Source: DATAXP01 sp963708675 | Lineage (GTDB): Bacteria > Planctomycetota > Planctomycetia > Pirellulales > PNKZ01 | Length of the DNA stretch: 64,000 bases | NCBI GenBank assembly: GCA_963708675.1 | Contig: CAVPTO010000004.1 | Location: 434,001 to 498,000 of the forward strand | Direction of reading: 5' to 3' | Shown here: positions 1-8,064 of the stretch, in pieces | Numbering within the stretch: the first letter of the stretch is position 1 | Layout: the number at the start of each line of letters is the position of its first letter | Made by a program: the position numbers and the translations under genes | The notes under the pieces: model-generated | What the model was told of the DNA's origin: nothing | What the model saw: the letters and a program-made list of their open reading frames with translations, nothing else | The model's database searches: none

Positions 1-1
1 C

Positions 2-544
2 ATCGCGTTGGGCAAACACATCCGCTTTTTCGGTGACGGATGGCAGAAGAGCAAGCTGCTCGACGGCCGCCGCTACTGGCGCATTCCCGTGATGGACGGT
101 GAGTTCCTCGTCGAAGAGTCGCTGGGCGTGGCCAAAGGTGTCGCCGGCGGAAACCTGATTTTGCAGGCGGCGACGCTCGACGCGGCACTCGCCGCGGCGC
201 GACGGGCGGCGGAATCGCTCGCGAATCGAGCGGGTGTGATCACGCCGTTTCCCGGCGGTATCGCCCGCAGCGGCAGCAAAGTCGGTTCGCGCTACAAGAA
301 GCTCCCTGCGAGCACAGCCGACGCTTACTGTCCGACGCTCCGCGGAAGCGTGACGTCGCAACTGCATCCCGACGCCGCGTGTGCGTATGAGATTGTGATC
401 GACGGCGTGAACGAAGCAACCGTCGCCGCCGCGATGGCCGAGGCCATGCGTGCCGCCGCCGGCGATGGCGTCGTTCGCATCGGCGCCGGCAACTACGGCG
501 GGAAACTGGGGAAGTACCACTTCCGACTGCACGCGTTACTGTAG
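2..544 (+). CDS. ftr: Formylmethanofuran--tetrahydromethanopterin N-formyltransferase, C-terminal part (5' truncated)
   Basis: The reading frame is open from base 2, so the gene begins upstream of the window; about 180 C-terminal residues of a protein normally near 300 residues are visible. The enzyme moves a formyl group between methanofuran and tetrahydromethanopterin in the C1-oxidation/detoxification pathway known from methylotrophs, methanogens and planctomycetes. Recognisable conserved stretches are the segment VEESLGVAKGVAGGNLI, the NRAGVITPFPGG segment and the C-terminal IGAGNYGGKLGKYHFRL. No other C1-pathway gene is visible on this side. The stop codon lies at the edge of a long inverted repeat that may act as its terminator. 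Family assignment is confident from overall sequence; activity is inferred. Confidence 0.85.
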   Translation: MALGKHIRFFGDGWQKSKLLDGRRYWRIPVMDGEFLVEESLGVAKGVAGGNLILQAATLDAALAAARRAAESLANRAGVITPFPGGIARSGSKVGSRYKKLPASTADAYCPTLRGSVTSQLHPDAACAYEIVIDGVNEATVAAAMAEAMRAAAGDGVVRIGAGNYGGKLGKYHFRLHALL

Positions 545-624
545 GGAACGCCTTCCGTGGCGTTCCGCGAATCAGTGGACGCGTTTGCCACAGTTCACGG
601 AACGCCACGGAGGGCGTTCCCTAC
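541..624. repeat. Long inverted repeat (27-bp arms), possible terminator of ftr
   Basis: Arms 541-567 and 598-624 are reverse complements with one mismatch in 27 positions, separated by 30 bases. The left arm includes the ftr stop codon. The structure would form a very stable hairpin in RNA. There is no T-run directly after it, so it may be a dispersed palindromic element rather than a classical intrinsic terminator. Confidence 0.75.
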
Positions 625-737
625 AGACGTTTATGGCCGGCCAAGTCGGAGCCGCCCACTTTTGCGGAGGTACGTTTGGTGCGACGAAGGTCGTGTCTTG
701 GCCAAGCTGCGACAGTAAGTCGTTCGCGGCTGATGAT

Positions 738-852
738 CCCTCTCCCCTTGCGGGAGAGGGTGGTTCGCCGAATGGCGAACCGGGTGAGGGGGATGATGCG
801 AGTACACGCTTCCCACCCCTCACCCCAGCCCTCTCCCGCAAGGGGAGAGGGA
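738..852. repeat. Dispersed palindromic repeat, copy 1
   Basis: Each end is itself a small hairpin (CCCTCTCCC...GGGAGAGGG at 738-760 and 829-851), and the two ends are reverse complements of one another, with TGGTTCGCCG and GGGTGAGGGG elements between. A related element occurs at 10155-10267. This and the preceding inverted repeat fill most of the stretch 545-1051, where no gene was seen apart from the start of the toxin-antitoxin promoter. Confidence 0.75.
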
Positions 853-861
853 GCTTTGATC

Positions 862-880
862 ACGACCCCGTCGCGTCGGG
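862..880 (+). repeat. 19-bp direct repeat, left copy, upstream of the RelBE-like module
   Basis: The 19-base sequence beginning ACGACCCCGTCG recurs identically and in the same orientation at 1844-1862. The two copies bracket the toxin-antitoxin pair at 1052-1575. Confidence 0.7.
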
Positions 881-990
881 ACTGTCAAAATTTGGTTCGT
901 GTCGAAGGGCTTTATATCGAAAACGGCAGTGTAGGCTGGACGCGGGCCGTGATCGATGAGGCAGATGCAACGCGACGGAAAGGCCGGCGA

Positions 991-1018
991 TTTCCGGTTC
1001 CGCTGCAAAGGTTATAAT
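991..1018 (+). promoter_or_regulatory. Putative sigma70-type promoter of the RelBE-like pair
   Basis: A perfect TATAAT -10 hexamer lies at 1013-1018, with a poor -35 match (TTTCCG at 991-996, 16-bp spacer). The predicted transcript would start near 1025 and carry a strong ribosome-binding site (AGGGGAGG, about 1037-1044) eight bases before the ATG at 1052. Confidence 0.5.
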
Positions 1019-1051
1019 GGCTTCGAGAAAGATTTCAGGGGAGGCACTTGC

Positions 1052-1282
1052 ATGATTCCCAGTTTACATGACCTCGGCATCGAAAAACTGAGCGTGGACG
1101 ACCGCATTGCGCTGGCCCAGGCGATTTGGGACAGTATTCCCATTGCCAGTGGGCCTTTGCCATTGACCGAGGCGCAGAAGGCAGAGCTTGAACGACGCCT
1201 TGCCGACGATGACAAGAACCCGGATAACGTTGTCCCGTGGGAATCGGTGGAAGCGAACGTGCTTGCGAAGCTCGATCAATGA
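1052..1282 (+). CDS. Putative antitoxin of a RelB/addiction-module type (76 aa)
   Basis: This small acidic protein has the layout of the putative addiction-module component family: an N-terminal helix-rich part (LSVDDRIALAQAIWDSI) followed by LTEAQKAELERRL and a short charged tail. It would bind and neutralise the toxin encoded directly downstream and autorepress the operon. The ATG at 1052 was chosen over an upstream in-frame start at 956 because a good Shine-Dalgarno sequence and a TATAAT box both point to it. Its stop overlaps the toxin start as ATGA, typical for translational coupling. The family is assigned from short conserved segments; the DNA target is unknown. Confidence 0.8.
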   Translation: MIPSLHDLGIEKLSVDDRIALAQAIWDSIPIASGPLPLTEAQKAELERRLADDDKNPDNVVPWESVEANVLAKLDQ

Positions 1283-1575
1283 GTCGTCGCGTCACCTTTC
1301 GCCACGAGGCGGAAATCGAATTTAACGACGCAGCTTGCTGGTATGAGCAGCGACGCCCTGGCCTGGGACGCGAGTTCGTTGCAGAAGTTAAACATGCGAT
1401 CGAGCGGATTCGAGCAACGCCGGAACTGTTCGCGACGGTTTTCCGAGATGCACGCGAGGCGAACGTCGATCGATTTCCCTATAGCGTAGTCTATCGACTG
1501 CGCACCCAAGAAATTCGCATCCTGGCGATATTTCATGGAAGCCGCGACCCGGGCCAGTGGCGCGAGCGGCTTTGA
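1279..1575 (+). CDS. RelE/ParE-family toxin (98 aa)
   Basis: The protein matches the ParE/RelE fold family in length and in key segments: FRHEAEIEFNDAACWYE at the N terminus, a middle FVAEVKHAIERIRATPELF and the C-terminal FPYSVVYRL followed by IRILAIFHGSRDPGQW. Toxins of this superfamily either cleave ribosome-associated mRNA or poison gyrase; the sequence does not show which applies. Its ATG overlaps the stop of the antitoxin gene by four bases. The stretch 1576-1841 that follows contains no recognisable gene. Confidence 0.85.
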   Translation: MSRRVTFRHEAEIEFNDAACWYEQRRPGLGREFVAEVKHAIERIRATPELFATVFRDAREANVDRFPYSVVYRLRTQEIRILAIFHGSRDPGQWRERL

Positions 1576-1841
1576 GCGCCACAAGCTTCCCGCTCGCGCG
1601 CCATTTGGACCCGTGCTACGAATCGCTCTCGAGGCAGTCTCGAAGCGCGAGAGCTTGGTGATACGAACGTCTTCGAAGGTACCCACGGGCATCGCGAAGA
1701 GATAGAAACCGTGCAAGATTCGACGGTTTCCATACAACGTGCTCTACCGAGCAACATTAGAAGCAATCATCGTTTTCGCCGTCTTTCACAGCAGTCGCGA
1801 TCCAGCCGTTTGGAAAAAGCGTGTAACGGAATAATTGCCGT

Positions 1842-2429
1842 TTACGACCCCGTCGCGTCGGGGCGGTCGGAGCGCTCGCGGCGCGCGGCGTAGCGCACCA
1901 TGAAGTCGCCCTTGGCGTCGAAGATGTTCGCACTCGAAAGCGTGCCTTCGCTCTCACGTTGAACGAAGCCCATCCACATACGGTCGGGGGAGAAGCCGAA
2001 GAAGCTCGGGTTCTCGGGCTTGAACCCGCCGAAGACGGCCTCGCGTCCCAGCGGGGCCAGATGGAACGTCATCGTCGTGAAGCAGACGAGAATCCAGCCG
2101 ATCGCAGCTACCAGCAGAAGGTTGCCGACCGTCTCCACCGGCTTCGGGAAGCGGACCTTGATGCGCGAGGCGATGTCGGTGATCGCTTTGAGGATCATCA
2201 GCGTGATGGCGAAGATCACCCAAATAGAAATAAAGTCGGCATAGTAGGCCGTGAATCCTGCCGCGCCGACGATCAGCCCTGCGAGCAATTCAAAGAAGTT
2301 CATCGCGATGAGCGCCGCGACCACGATGTTGCCGAGCATGACCAGATTGCTCCACAGGCCCGAGCCCATGCGGACCGCGAGCACGACGATCATCATGACG
2401 ATCAGCACGACGGGAAAGATGATGGTCAT
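1842..2429 (-). CDS. CvpA-like small membrane protein (195 aa)
   Basis: The N-terminal two thirds consist of about four hydrophobic segments (residues 1-20, 28-58, 65-85 and 105-125), the topology of CvpA/colicin-V-production-like inner-membrane proteins. The C-terminal third is soluble and ends in an arginine- and aspartate-rich tail. The start ATG lies two bases after the GspE-like stop codon, so the two are almost certainly co-transcribed. The last residues and the stop lie inside the 19-bp repeat at 1844-1862, so the original C terminus may have been altered by that repeat. The CvpA relationship is inferred from topology and segment similarity; the role is unknown. Confidence 0.6.
   Translation of the reverse strand: MTIIFPVVLIVMMIVVLAVRMGSGLWSNLVMLGNIVVAALIAMNFFELLAGLIVGAAGFTAYYADFISIWVIFAITLMILKAITDIASRIKVRFPKPVETVGNLLLVAAIGWILVCFTTMTFHLAPLGREAVFGGFKPENPSFFGFSPDRMWMGFVQRESEGTLSSANIFDAKGDFMVRYAARRERSDRPDATGS
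1844..1862 (+). repeat. 19-bp direct repeat, right copy, at the 3' end of the CvpA-like gene
   Basis: Identical in sequence and orientation to 862-880. It overlaps the stop codon region of the minus-strand gene at 1842-2429. Confidence 0.7.
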
Positions 2430-2431
2430 CG

Positions 2432-4282
2432 TTATGCTTCCTTCTCGGTCAGAACCCGTTTCACTTCGGCCAACGACGTGACGCCCTGCGCGACGAGTTG
2501 AATACCTTGGTCTTGCAGGCTTCGCATGCCTGATTTGAGCGCCGCTTGGCGAATGGTTTCGAGCGACGGCTTGTTGGCCATCGCGGCTCGCACGGCATCG
2601 TTCACGATCAGTACCTCGAACATGCCGGTCACACCGCGATAGCCGGTCGTGTCGCAGTCGGGGCACGGCTTGATCTTTTTGTCGGGCGCGGGCTGCGGCG
2701 GTCGGTAGAACGACGTGACCTGGTCGGGCTTGAGTCGCAGCTGTTGAATCATCTGCGGGGTCGGCGTGTAGGCTTCGCGACAAGTTTCGCACAGTTTGCG
2801 CACGAGCCGTTGATTGACGACCGCGGTGAGCGCGAGGACGAACGGCTTGATCGGCACCTTGAGCATCATCACGCGCAGCGGCGCTTCGGCGGCTTCTTTC
2901 GCACGGATGCCGCCAACGACGAGCCGTTCGCCGCCGGTCGCCTGTTCGCAAAGCTCGATGACGATCTGCGGATCGTTCAACTCGGAGACGACGATCACGT
3001 CGGGATACTGCCGGATGAGTTCGACAAGCGTCGCCTGCGCTCCGCCTTTGGCGTATGTCTTGATGGGAACGTTTTCGACTTCGAGATCCTTGTTCATTTC
3101 GCTTTCCATCGCCAAAGCGCTACGCATGAAGCGATCGACCGCGCCGACGGTGGCCGCCAACATGGTCGTCATGCCGCCGCCCGGAGGGGCCGAAACGAGC
3201 ACGAGGCCGTTCTTTTGGCCGACGACGGCCTTGAGCTTGTCCTGCAAATCTTGCGGCATGCCGATGTCGGTTAGCTTCGCCTTGCGCGAGCGGCCGTCGT
3301 CGATCTGAACGATCGCGCGCTCACCGGTCTTCGTGCCCGTCGATACGAACCGGCACTGCCACTTGCTCTTTTCTTTTTGGATGCCGAACGTGCCCTGCTG
3401 CCGGGTGACGCGATCTTCGGGATTCAGCGCAGCGAGTGTCTTCATCACCGCCAAAATGCCGTCGCCGGTCGGGCGATCGCGCGGACCTTGGTCGGTCCAC
3501 ACCGCGTCGATGAGATAGCGAACGGCGGTCGCCTCGCGCGTAAAGTCGAGCATCACCGAGGTTGCACGCTTGGCCAAAGCGTCGAGCAGTAAGTGCCCGC
3601 AATCGGCAAAGCCCGGCAACTGCCGCGACTTGATCGCGTTCGCCTGGTTCTCGATCTCGGTCGCGCCGCCTTGGGGCTTGTAGTCGAGCGGCGGTGGCGC
3701 GTTCTTGCCGGCGCGAGCTTTCTTCTCGATTGAAATCTTGATGCCCACACGTCGGAGAACCGGCGCGAGGATTGCCCGCATGTGTTGCGGCGTGAGAATC
3801 GGGTCGGCGTCGCCTTTGGCGTTGTGCTCACGCGCGTACAGCGCCAGCGGAACAATCCACGCCACCAGCAGCAGCGGCACCGCAACGTAGAACGATAGGT
3901 TCAACGCCCACACGAGCAGCACGACGACCCAGAAGCTGACCGTCGCGATTTGATTCCACCGCCAATAGTGCGCCTTCGTCTGCACGCCATCGATGTTGAT
4001 GAAGTCGGTCGATTTCACCCACGCGAGGAAAATGAGCCAAAGGATCGTCAGCTTGAAGATGCTGATGTACCCGCCGGGGCCGCGCGATCGGCTAAACGTT
4101 TCGATATTCTTTGAGTCGTCGTCGAGAGCGACTCCTTCCGCACTACCAGCCGGCCCCTTGAAGATCGGAAGTTGATCCAGGTTCTTCGGCCAATCGGACG
4201 ACGCGCTCTGGGCCAACACGTCGGCGACGCCGGAGGTCCAGATGATCAGTGCGAAGAGAATCAGCGCGATTCGTTGCGGCAT
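2432..4282 (-). CDS. GspE/PilB-like protein with N-terminal membrane segments and a degenerate Walker A (616 aa)
   Basis: The C-terminal half is homologous to type II secretion/type IV pilus assembly ATPases, including a tetracysteine metal-binding site (CETC near residue 480 and CPDC about 45 residues later) and the GYRGVTGMFEVL segment. The N terminus is unlike GspE: a signal-like helix (residues 1-24) and further hydrophobic segments near 73-90 and 112-150. The nucleotide site is abnormal: the P-loop reads APPGGGMTT, with Met371 where the catalytic lysine should be, and the Walker B region reads VVSELNDP instead of VGEIRD. It may therefore be an ATPase-like scaffold. The ATG at 4282 was chosen because it starts the signal-like helix. 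It precedes the CvpA-like gene and follows pilT. Confidence 0.75.
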   Translation of the reverse strand: MPQRIALILFALIIWTSGVADVLAQSASSDWPKNLDQLPIFKGPAGSAEGVALDDDSKNIETFSRSRGPGGYISIFKLTILWLIFLAWVKSTDFINIDGVQTKAHYWRWNQIATVSFWVVVLLVWALNLSFYVAVPLLLVAWIVPLALYAREHNAKGDADPILTPQHMRAILAPVLRRVGIKISIEKKARAGKNAPPPLDYKPQGGATEIENQANAIKSRQLPGFADCGHLLLDALAKRATSVMLDFTREATAVRYLIDAVWTDQGPRDRPTGDGILAVMKTLAALNPEDRVTRQQGTFGIQKEKSKWQCRFVSTGTKTGERAIVQIDDGRSRKAKLTDIGMPQDLQDKLKAVVGQKNGLVLVSAPPGGGMTTMLAATVGAVDRFMRSALAMESEMNKDLEVENVPIKTYAKGGAQATLVELIRQYPDVIVVSELNDPQIVIELCEQATGGERLVVGGIRAKEAAEAPLRVMMLKVPIKPFVLALTAVVNQRLVRKLCETCREAYTPTPQMIQQLRLKPDQVTSFYRPPQPAPDKKIKPCPDCDTTGYRGVTGMFEVLIVNDAVRAAMANKPSLETIRQAALKSGMRSLQDQGIQLVAQGVTSLAEVKRVLTEKEA

Positions 4283-4413
4283 AGTCTCAAGAAGGCGGAG
4301 GCTCAAAGATGCGAATCGAGGCGGCTTACGGGATGCACGCACACGGTCACGGCCCGTCGGCAGGCGACATTCGATGCTGACGACGTCCGAGAATCGTGAG
4401 ATGCGATAATAGC

Positions 4414-5601
4414 TCAGAGGATGCCCGGTTGCGACACCGCGATTCCCTTGAGCGCCATCTTGAGGGCCTCGACGTTCGGGGCGACTTCGAACGCGGTCGC
4501 GCGGTCGATCAGTTGCTTGTCGACCAGCGATTTGAGGCTCATCGTAAAGTCCTGCATGCCTTCTTTTTCGCACATGCGGATGACGTCGGGCAGCTTTTCG
4601 TCCTTCTCTTCGAGCAACATTTTTCGCACGGTCGAGTTGAACGTCATGATCTCGACGGTCGGCACGCGGCCCACGCCTTCCTTGATGCTCGGCAGAAGCT
4701 TTTGGGCGACGATCGCCTTCATGTTCATGGCAATCGCGCTGCGGAGGCTGGAGTGCATCGTCTGCGGGAACAAGTCGAGAATACGGCCGATCGTGCTCGG
4801 GGCGCTCGAAGCGTGAATGGTTCCGAACACCAAGTGACCCGTCTCGGCGGCATGGATGGCGGTGAGGAATGTTTCCTCGTCACGCATTTCGCCGACGAGC
4901 ATGACGTCGGGATCTTCACGGACGGCGTGCTTCATGCCGATGCCGAAGTCCTTCACGTCCAGGCCGATCTCGCGTTGGTTGATCAGGCACTTCTCTTCGG
5001 TGAAGACGAATTCGATCGGGTCTTCGAGCGTCAGGATGTGCTTGCTCTGGTTGCGGTTGATCCAATTGAGCATCGACGCGATCGTCGTGCTTTTGCCCGA
5101 GCCCGTGACGCCGGCCAGCAGCACCATGCCCTGATGGAACTTGCAAAGGTCGACCATGCCCGGCGGCAGGTACAGCCCTTCGAAGTCGGGAATCCATTGA
5201 TTCACACGACGCGCGACCATGCCGATGTGACCGAGCTGCTGCAGCAAGTTCACGCGGAACCGCCACTGCACGTTGTCGACTTCGAGCGAGTAGGCGAAGT
5301 CAGCGCCACCCGTGTCTTCGAAGATTTTGCGATTGCGCTCGTTGAGCATCGGCAGACATAGCCGAATCATTTCGGCGTCGTCGATCGGTGGACGGTTCAG
5401 CGGCTTGAGCGAGCCGTTGACGCGAATGATCGGCGGGCGGCCCACCTTGAGGTGCAAGTCGCTGCCTTTCGCTCGCACGATGGCCCGGTAGAGCTTGTCG
5501 ATTTCGAGCTCTTCCTTTTTCATCAGGAAGCGCTTCGCGAGGCGATCGCCGACGTCTTCGTCTTCCGGCTGTGCGGCGTCTTGTTCGATTACTTGTGCCA
5601 T
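4414..5601 (-). CDS. pilT: PilT-like retraction ATPase (395 aa)
   Basis: Hexameric ATPase that powers retraction of type IV pili. The sequence shows an intact Walker A (GVTGSGKST, residues 164-172), an Asp box (TLEDPIEFVF), a Walker B region (DPDVMLVGEMRD) and the following His-containing segment TGHLVFGTIHASSA. The N terminus has the PilT-type KGSDLHLKVG motif, preceded by an acidic extension of about 30 residues. The gene lies upstream of the GspE-like and CvpA-like genes on the same strand, separated by 131 bases. Unlike its neighbour, all catalytic elements look intact, so this is probably the working motor of the pair. Pilin and platform genes are not visible in this window. Confidence 0.9.
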   Translation of the reverse strand: MAQVIEQDAAQPEDEDVGDRLAKRFLMKKEELEIDKLYRAIVRAKGSDLHLKVGRPPIIRVNGSLKPLNRPPIDDAEMIRLCLPMLNERNRKIFEDTGGADFAYSLEVDNVQWRFRVNLLQQLGHIGMVARRVNQWIPDFEGLYLPPGMVDLCKFHQGMVLLAGVTGSGKSTTIASMLNWINRNQSKHILTLEDPIEFVFTEEKCLINQREIGLDVKDFGIGMKHAVREDPDVMLVGEMRDEETFLTAIHAAETGHLVFGTIHASSAPSTIGRILDLFPQTMHSSLRSAIAMNMKAIVAQKLLPSIKEGVGRVPTVEIMTFNSTVRKMLLEEKDEKLPDVIRMCEKEGMQDFTMSLKSLVDKQLIDRATAFEVAPNVEALKMALKGIAVSQPGIL

Positions 5602-5658
5602 GTTCGAGTCCTTGACGTGATGCTAAGCCGCAAGCGTCGCCCCGTGCTGCAGCTGCTC

Positions 5659-6426
5659 TTACAATCTTACGTGAATGCCCCGCGCCGCCATCAGTTCTTT
5701 CGTCTCTCGAATCGTGAATTCGCCGAAATGGAAGATGCTCGCCGCCAGCGCCGCGTCGGCCTTCCCCACGAGAATCGCGTCGGCCAGGTGTTCCGGACTC
5801 CCCGCCCCGCCACTAGCCACGACGGGAATCGAGACGGCCGTGCTCACGGCAGCGGTGATCTCTAAATCGTAGCCATTCTTCGTCCCGTCGGCATCCATGC
5901 AGGTGAGCACAATCTCGCCTGCCCCCAGCCGTTCGACCTCTTTGGCCCACGCAACGGCCTCGAGCCCCGTCGGCAGCCGGCCACCGTTGATGTGAACCTC
6001 CCATACCTCGCGACCGTCGCGCATCACGCGCTTCGGGTCGATGTTCACCACCGTCGCGCAACTGCCGAACTTGCGGGAGATCTCGGTCACGAGCTGCGGC
6101 GTGGTCACGGCCGACGAATTGATGCTCACCTTCTCGGCCCCGGCCTGGATCAACGCCGTGGCGTCATCAACCGTTCGAATTCCTCCGCCGACCGTGAACG
6201 GCATGAACACCGTTTCCGAAACGCGGCGGACCATGTCGAGCGTGATTTCGCGACGCTCGTGGCTGGCAGTAATGTCGAGAAAGACGAGCTCGTCGGCCCC
6301 CTCGGCCTCGTAGCGACGCGCGACCTCGACCGGGTCGCCGGCATCGCGAAGCTGAACGAAGTTGGTGCCTTTGACGACGCGCCCCTGATTGACGTCCAGA
6401 CACGGGATGATGCGTTTGGCGAGCAT
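5659..6426 (-). CDS. hisF: Imidazole glycerol phosphate synthase, cyclase subunit HisF (255 aa)
   Basis: HisF uses ammonia delivered by HisH to convert PRFAR to imidazole glycerol phosphate and AICAR in histidine synthesis. The TIM-barrel motifs are clear: IPCLDVNQGRVVKG with Asp11, the phosphate-binding FTVGGGIRT and SINSSAV segments, VVNIDPKR with Asp130, and the C-terminal VVASGGAGSPEHL phosphate site. Length and both catalytic aspartates match the family. No other his gene is adjacent, which fits scattered histidine genes. A good promoter-like sequence lies about 45 bases upstream. Confidence 0.97.
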   Translation of the reverse strand: MLAKRIIPCLDVNQGRVVKGTNFVQLRDAGDPVEVARRYEAEGADELVFLDITASHERREITLDMVRRVSETVFMPFTVGGGIRTVDDATALIQAGAEKVSINSSAVTTPQLVTEISRKFGSCATVVNIDPKRVMRDGREVWEVHINGGRLPTGLEAVAWAKEVERLGAGEIVLTCMDADGTKNGYDLEITAAVSTAVSIPVVASGGAGSPEHLADAILVGKADAALAASIFHFGEFTIRETKELMAARGIHVRL

Positions 6427-6471
6427 GCGCTCGGTCGTGGGGCGAGAACCGGCAAGAGAAGGCCAAACCCC

Positions 6472-6500
6472 AATCTAAGCCGAGGGTTTAGGCCGGTCAA
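6472..6500 (-). promoter_or_regulatory. Putative hisF promoter
   Basis: On the minus strand TTGACC (6500-6495) and TAGATT (6477-6472) are separated by exactly 17 bases, close to the sigma70 consensus. The predicted start point would give a leader of about 40 bases before the hisF ATG at 6426. Confidence 0.5.
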
Positions 6501-6652
6501 TCGGAGCCTCGACAGCAGACCGCGCCGCGTTTGAAGCTGGTCGAATATCGAGATTTTAATCCAGCATGCACGATGCGACGTGCGAGATGGCTGTTGAACG
6601 TGTAGCACTAATCCATTCGCCCGGGCCCGCCAAGTTCCGCATCGAGGCCAGA

Positions 6653-7455
6653 ATGGACGCGCGCACTCTTCTGCAGACGACATTTGCTGCGCTCGTGTTG
6701 ACGTGCTCCTTGCGTGCCGCGGAGTACGAGTCGCACAAGTTCACCGGTCCCGAAGGCAAAACGCAGCCGTACCGGTTGTTGAAGCCCGATGGGCTGGAAA
6801 AAGGCAAGCGCTATCCGCTGGTCATGCTGCTGCACGGCTATGGCGAGCGCGGTATCGACAACGAGAAGCCGATCAAGACGGCCAGCAGCGGAGCGTCGCT
6901 GTTTCTGAAGGCCGAGGCGCGGAAGCAGTTTCCCTGCTACGTCGTCGTGCCGCAGGCGCCGGGAGCGTGGGTCCCCGAACCCGACTTCAACGTCAACACA
7001 CCGTTTCGAAAGCAACCGCATGATTCAATCCTGCTGGCGGGACTATTGATCCCGTCGTTGACCAAGCAGTACGCGATCGATCACGACCGCATCTATATCA
7101 TGGGCTATTCGAACGGCGGCTGCGGTGTCTGGGACATCCTCGCGCCGCGCCGGCGATGTTTGCGGCAGCCGTCGTGATTAGTGGCGCGGGCGACCCGACG
7201 TATGCCGCCGCGACCAAGCCGGTGCCGCTTTGGGTCTTTCATGGAGCCAAAGACAAAACGGTGCCGGTGGCAAGAGCCCACGATATGCTCGCCGCGCTGA
7301 AGAAGGCCGGTGGCCATCCCACTTACACCGAATACCCGACCGCCGGCCATGGCAACACGCCGTCGCAGGCGCACGGCGAGCGCAATCTGCTGCTGTGGAT
7401 GTTTGCACAACGGCGCGGCAAACCGGCTGTCGATGTCGAGACGATGAAAAGCTAA
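6653..7455 (+). pseudogene. Secreted esterase/phospholipase-type alpha/beta hydrolase, frameshifted
   Basis: Two overlapping frames together encode one hydrolase: 6653-about 7150 (signal peptide, LVMLLHGYGERG with oxyanion-hole region, and the nucleophile elbow GYSNGGCG) and about 7150-7455 (VPLWVFHGAKDKTVPV with the acid residue and the AGHGN histidine segment). The change from one frame to the other requires one missing base between about 7135 and 7156, just after WDIL. The complete protein would be about 267 residues and periplasmic. The upstream frame alone lacks two members of the catalytic triad. Whether the break is a sequencing indel or real decay cannot be told from this sequence. 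Confidence 0.75.
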
Positions 7456-7503
7456 GCGTCCGCGGCAAGTTCGACTGCGGCCACGGCGGCGCGATCGGTT
7501 CCG

Positions 7504-7620
7504 CTATTTCAAATGCGCCTGAAAGAACGCGTCCATGTCATCGACCATCGTCTTGAAGTACGCGGGTTGCATTCAACGGCCGTGCTTTCCCTTCGGATAA
7601 ACCTTCTGCTCGGTCCACAC
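7504..7620 (-). pseudogene. Decayed duplicate of the 3' end of the SMP-30/esterase gene
   Basis: Positions 7508-7620 align without gaps to 8355-8467, the 3' end of the minus-strand gene at 8351-10072, with about 8 differences in 113 bases. The remnant keeps the reading frame end (codons for His-Leu-Lys then TAG) but contains an internal TGA where the intact copy has the tryptophan of HGCWMQ. Only about 38 codons remain. The copies are direct repeats that flank the VapBC-like module. Confidence 0.8.
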
Positions 7621-7644
7621 GAAAGAAATCTGTCCGACGGCGAG

Positions 7645-8064
7645 CTACCCTTTTGATACGGCTCGCCAATCCTCAACCATCATCCCCTGAATCCAATCAA
7701 AATGGTCAACGTTGCCGGTGACGAGCGTCGCGCCCTGCTCAAGGGCGGTTGCCGCGATGAGCAGGTCGGCGTCGTAAGTCTTGTGTTGGCGGCCGAGGGC
7801 CGCAACCCAGAGATCGGCAGCCAAATCGAGCACACGAGGCGTGACGGGCAACATCAATGAGTTTCGTACAAACTCTTCGAACCGCGCAACCTTGGTTGTG
7901 GATTTCGCCTTGCGTAATCCGCGGACAATCTCGTACCAGGTGATTGCCGAAAACATGAAGGTGCCGAACTGCTGAAAGTAGGCCTCGGCGCGGGCAAGCA
8001 CTTGAGGATTCTTTTGCTTAAGAACCTCGCTGAGCGTGTCGGTGTCAACGACACTCAGATTCAT
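7645..8064 (-). CDS. vapC: PIN-domain ribonuclease toxin, VapC family (139 aa)
   Basis: PIN-domain toxins of this kind are Mg-dependent RNases that cleave tRNA or rRNA. The acidic residues expected at the active site are present: Asp7 in VVDTDTLSE, Glu45 in WYEIVRG, Asp98/Asp100 in YDADLLIAATA and Asp120/Asp123 in TGNVDHFDWI. Length is typical. The ATG at 8064 overlaps the stop of the upstream antitoxin gene by four bases. The module sits between a 113-bp duplicated piece of the neighbouring esterase gene, suggesting it was inserted or exposed by a local rearrangement. Confidence 0.9.
   Translation of the reverse strand: MNLSVVDTDTLSEVLKQKNPQVLARAEAYFQQFGTFMFSAITWYEIVRGLRKAKSTTKVARFEEFVRNSLMLPVTPRVLDLAADLWVAALGRQHKTYDADLLIAATALEQGATLVTGNVDHFDWIQGMMVEDWRAVSKG

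Noticed and set aside
4396..5361. Plus-strand open frame of 321 codons
   Set aside because: Antisense to pilT; His/Asp/Arg-rich translation typical of a shadow frame in GC-rich DNA.
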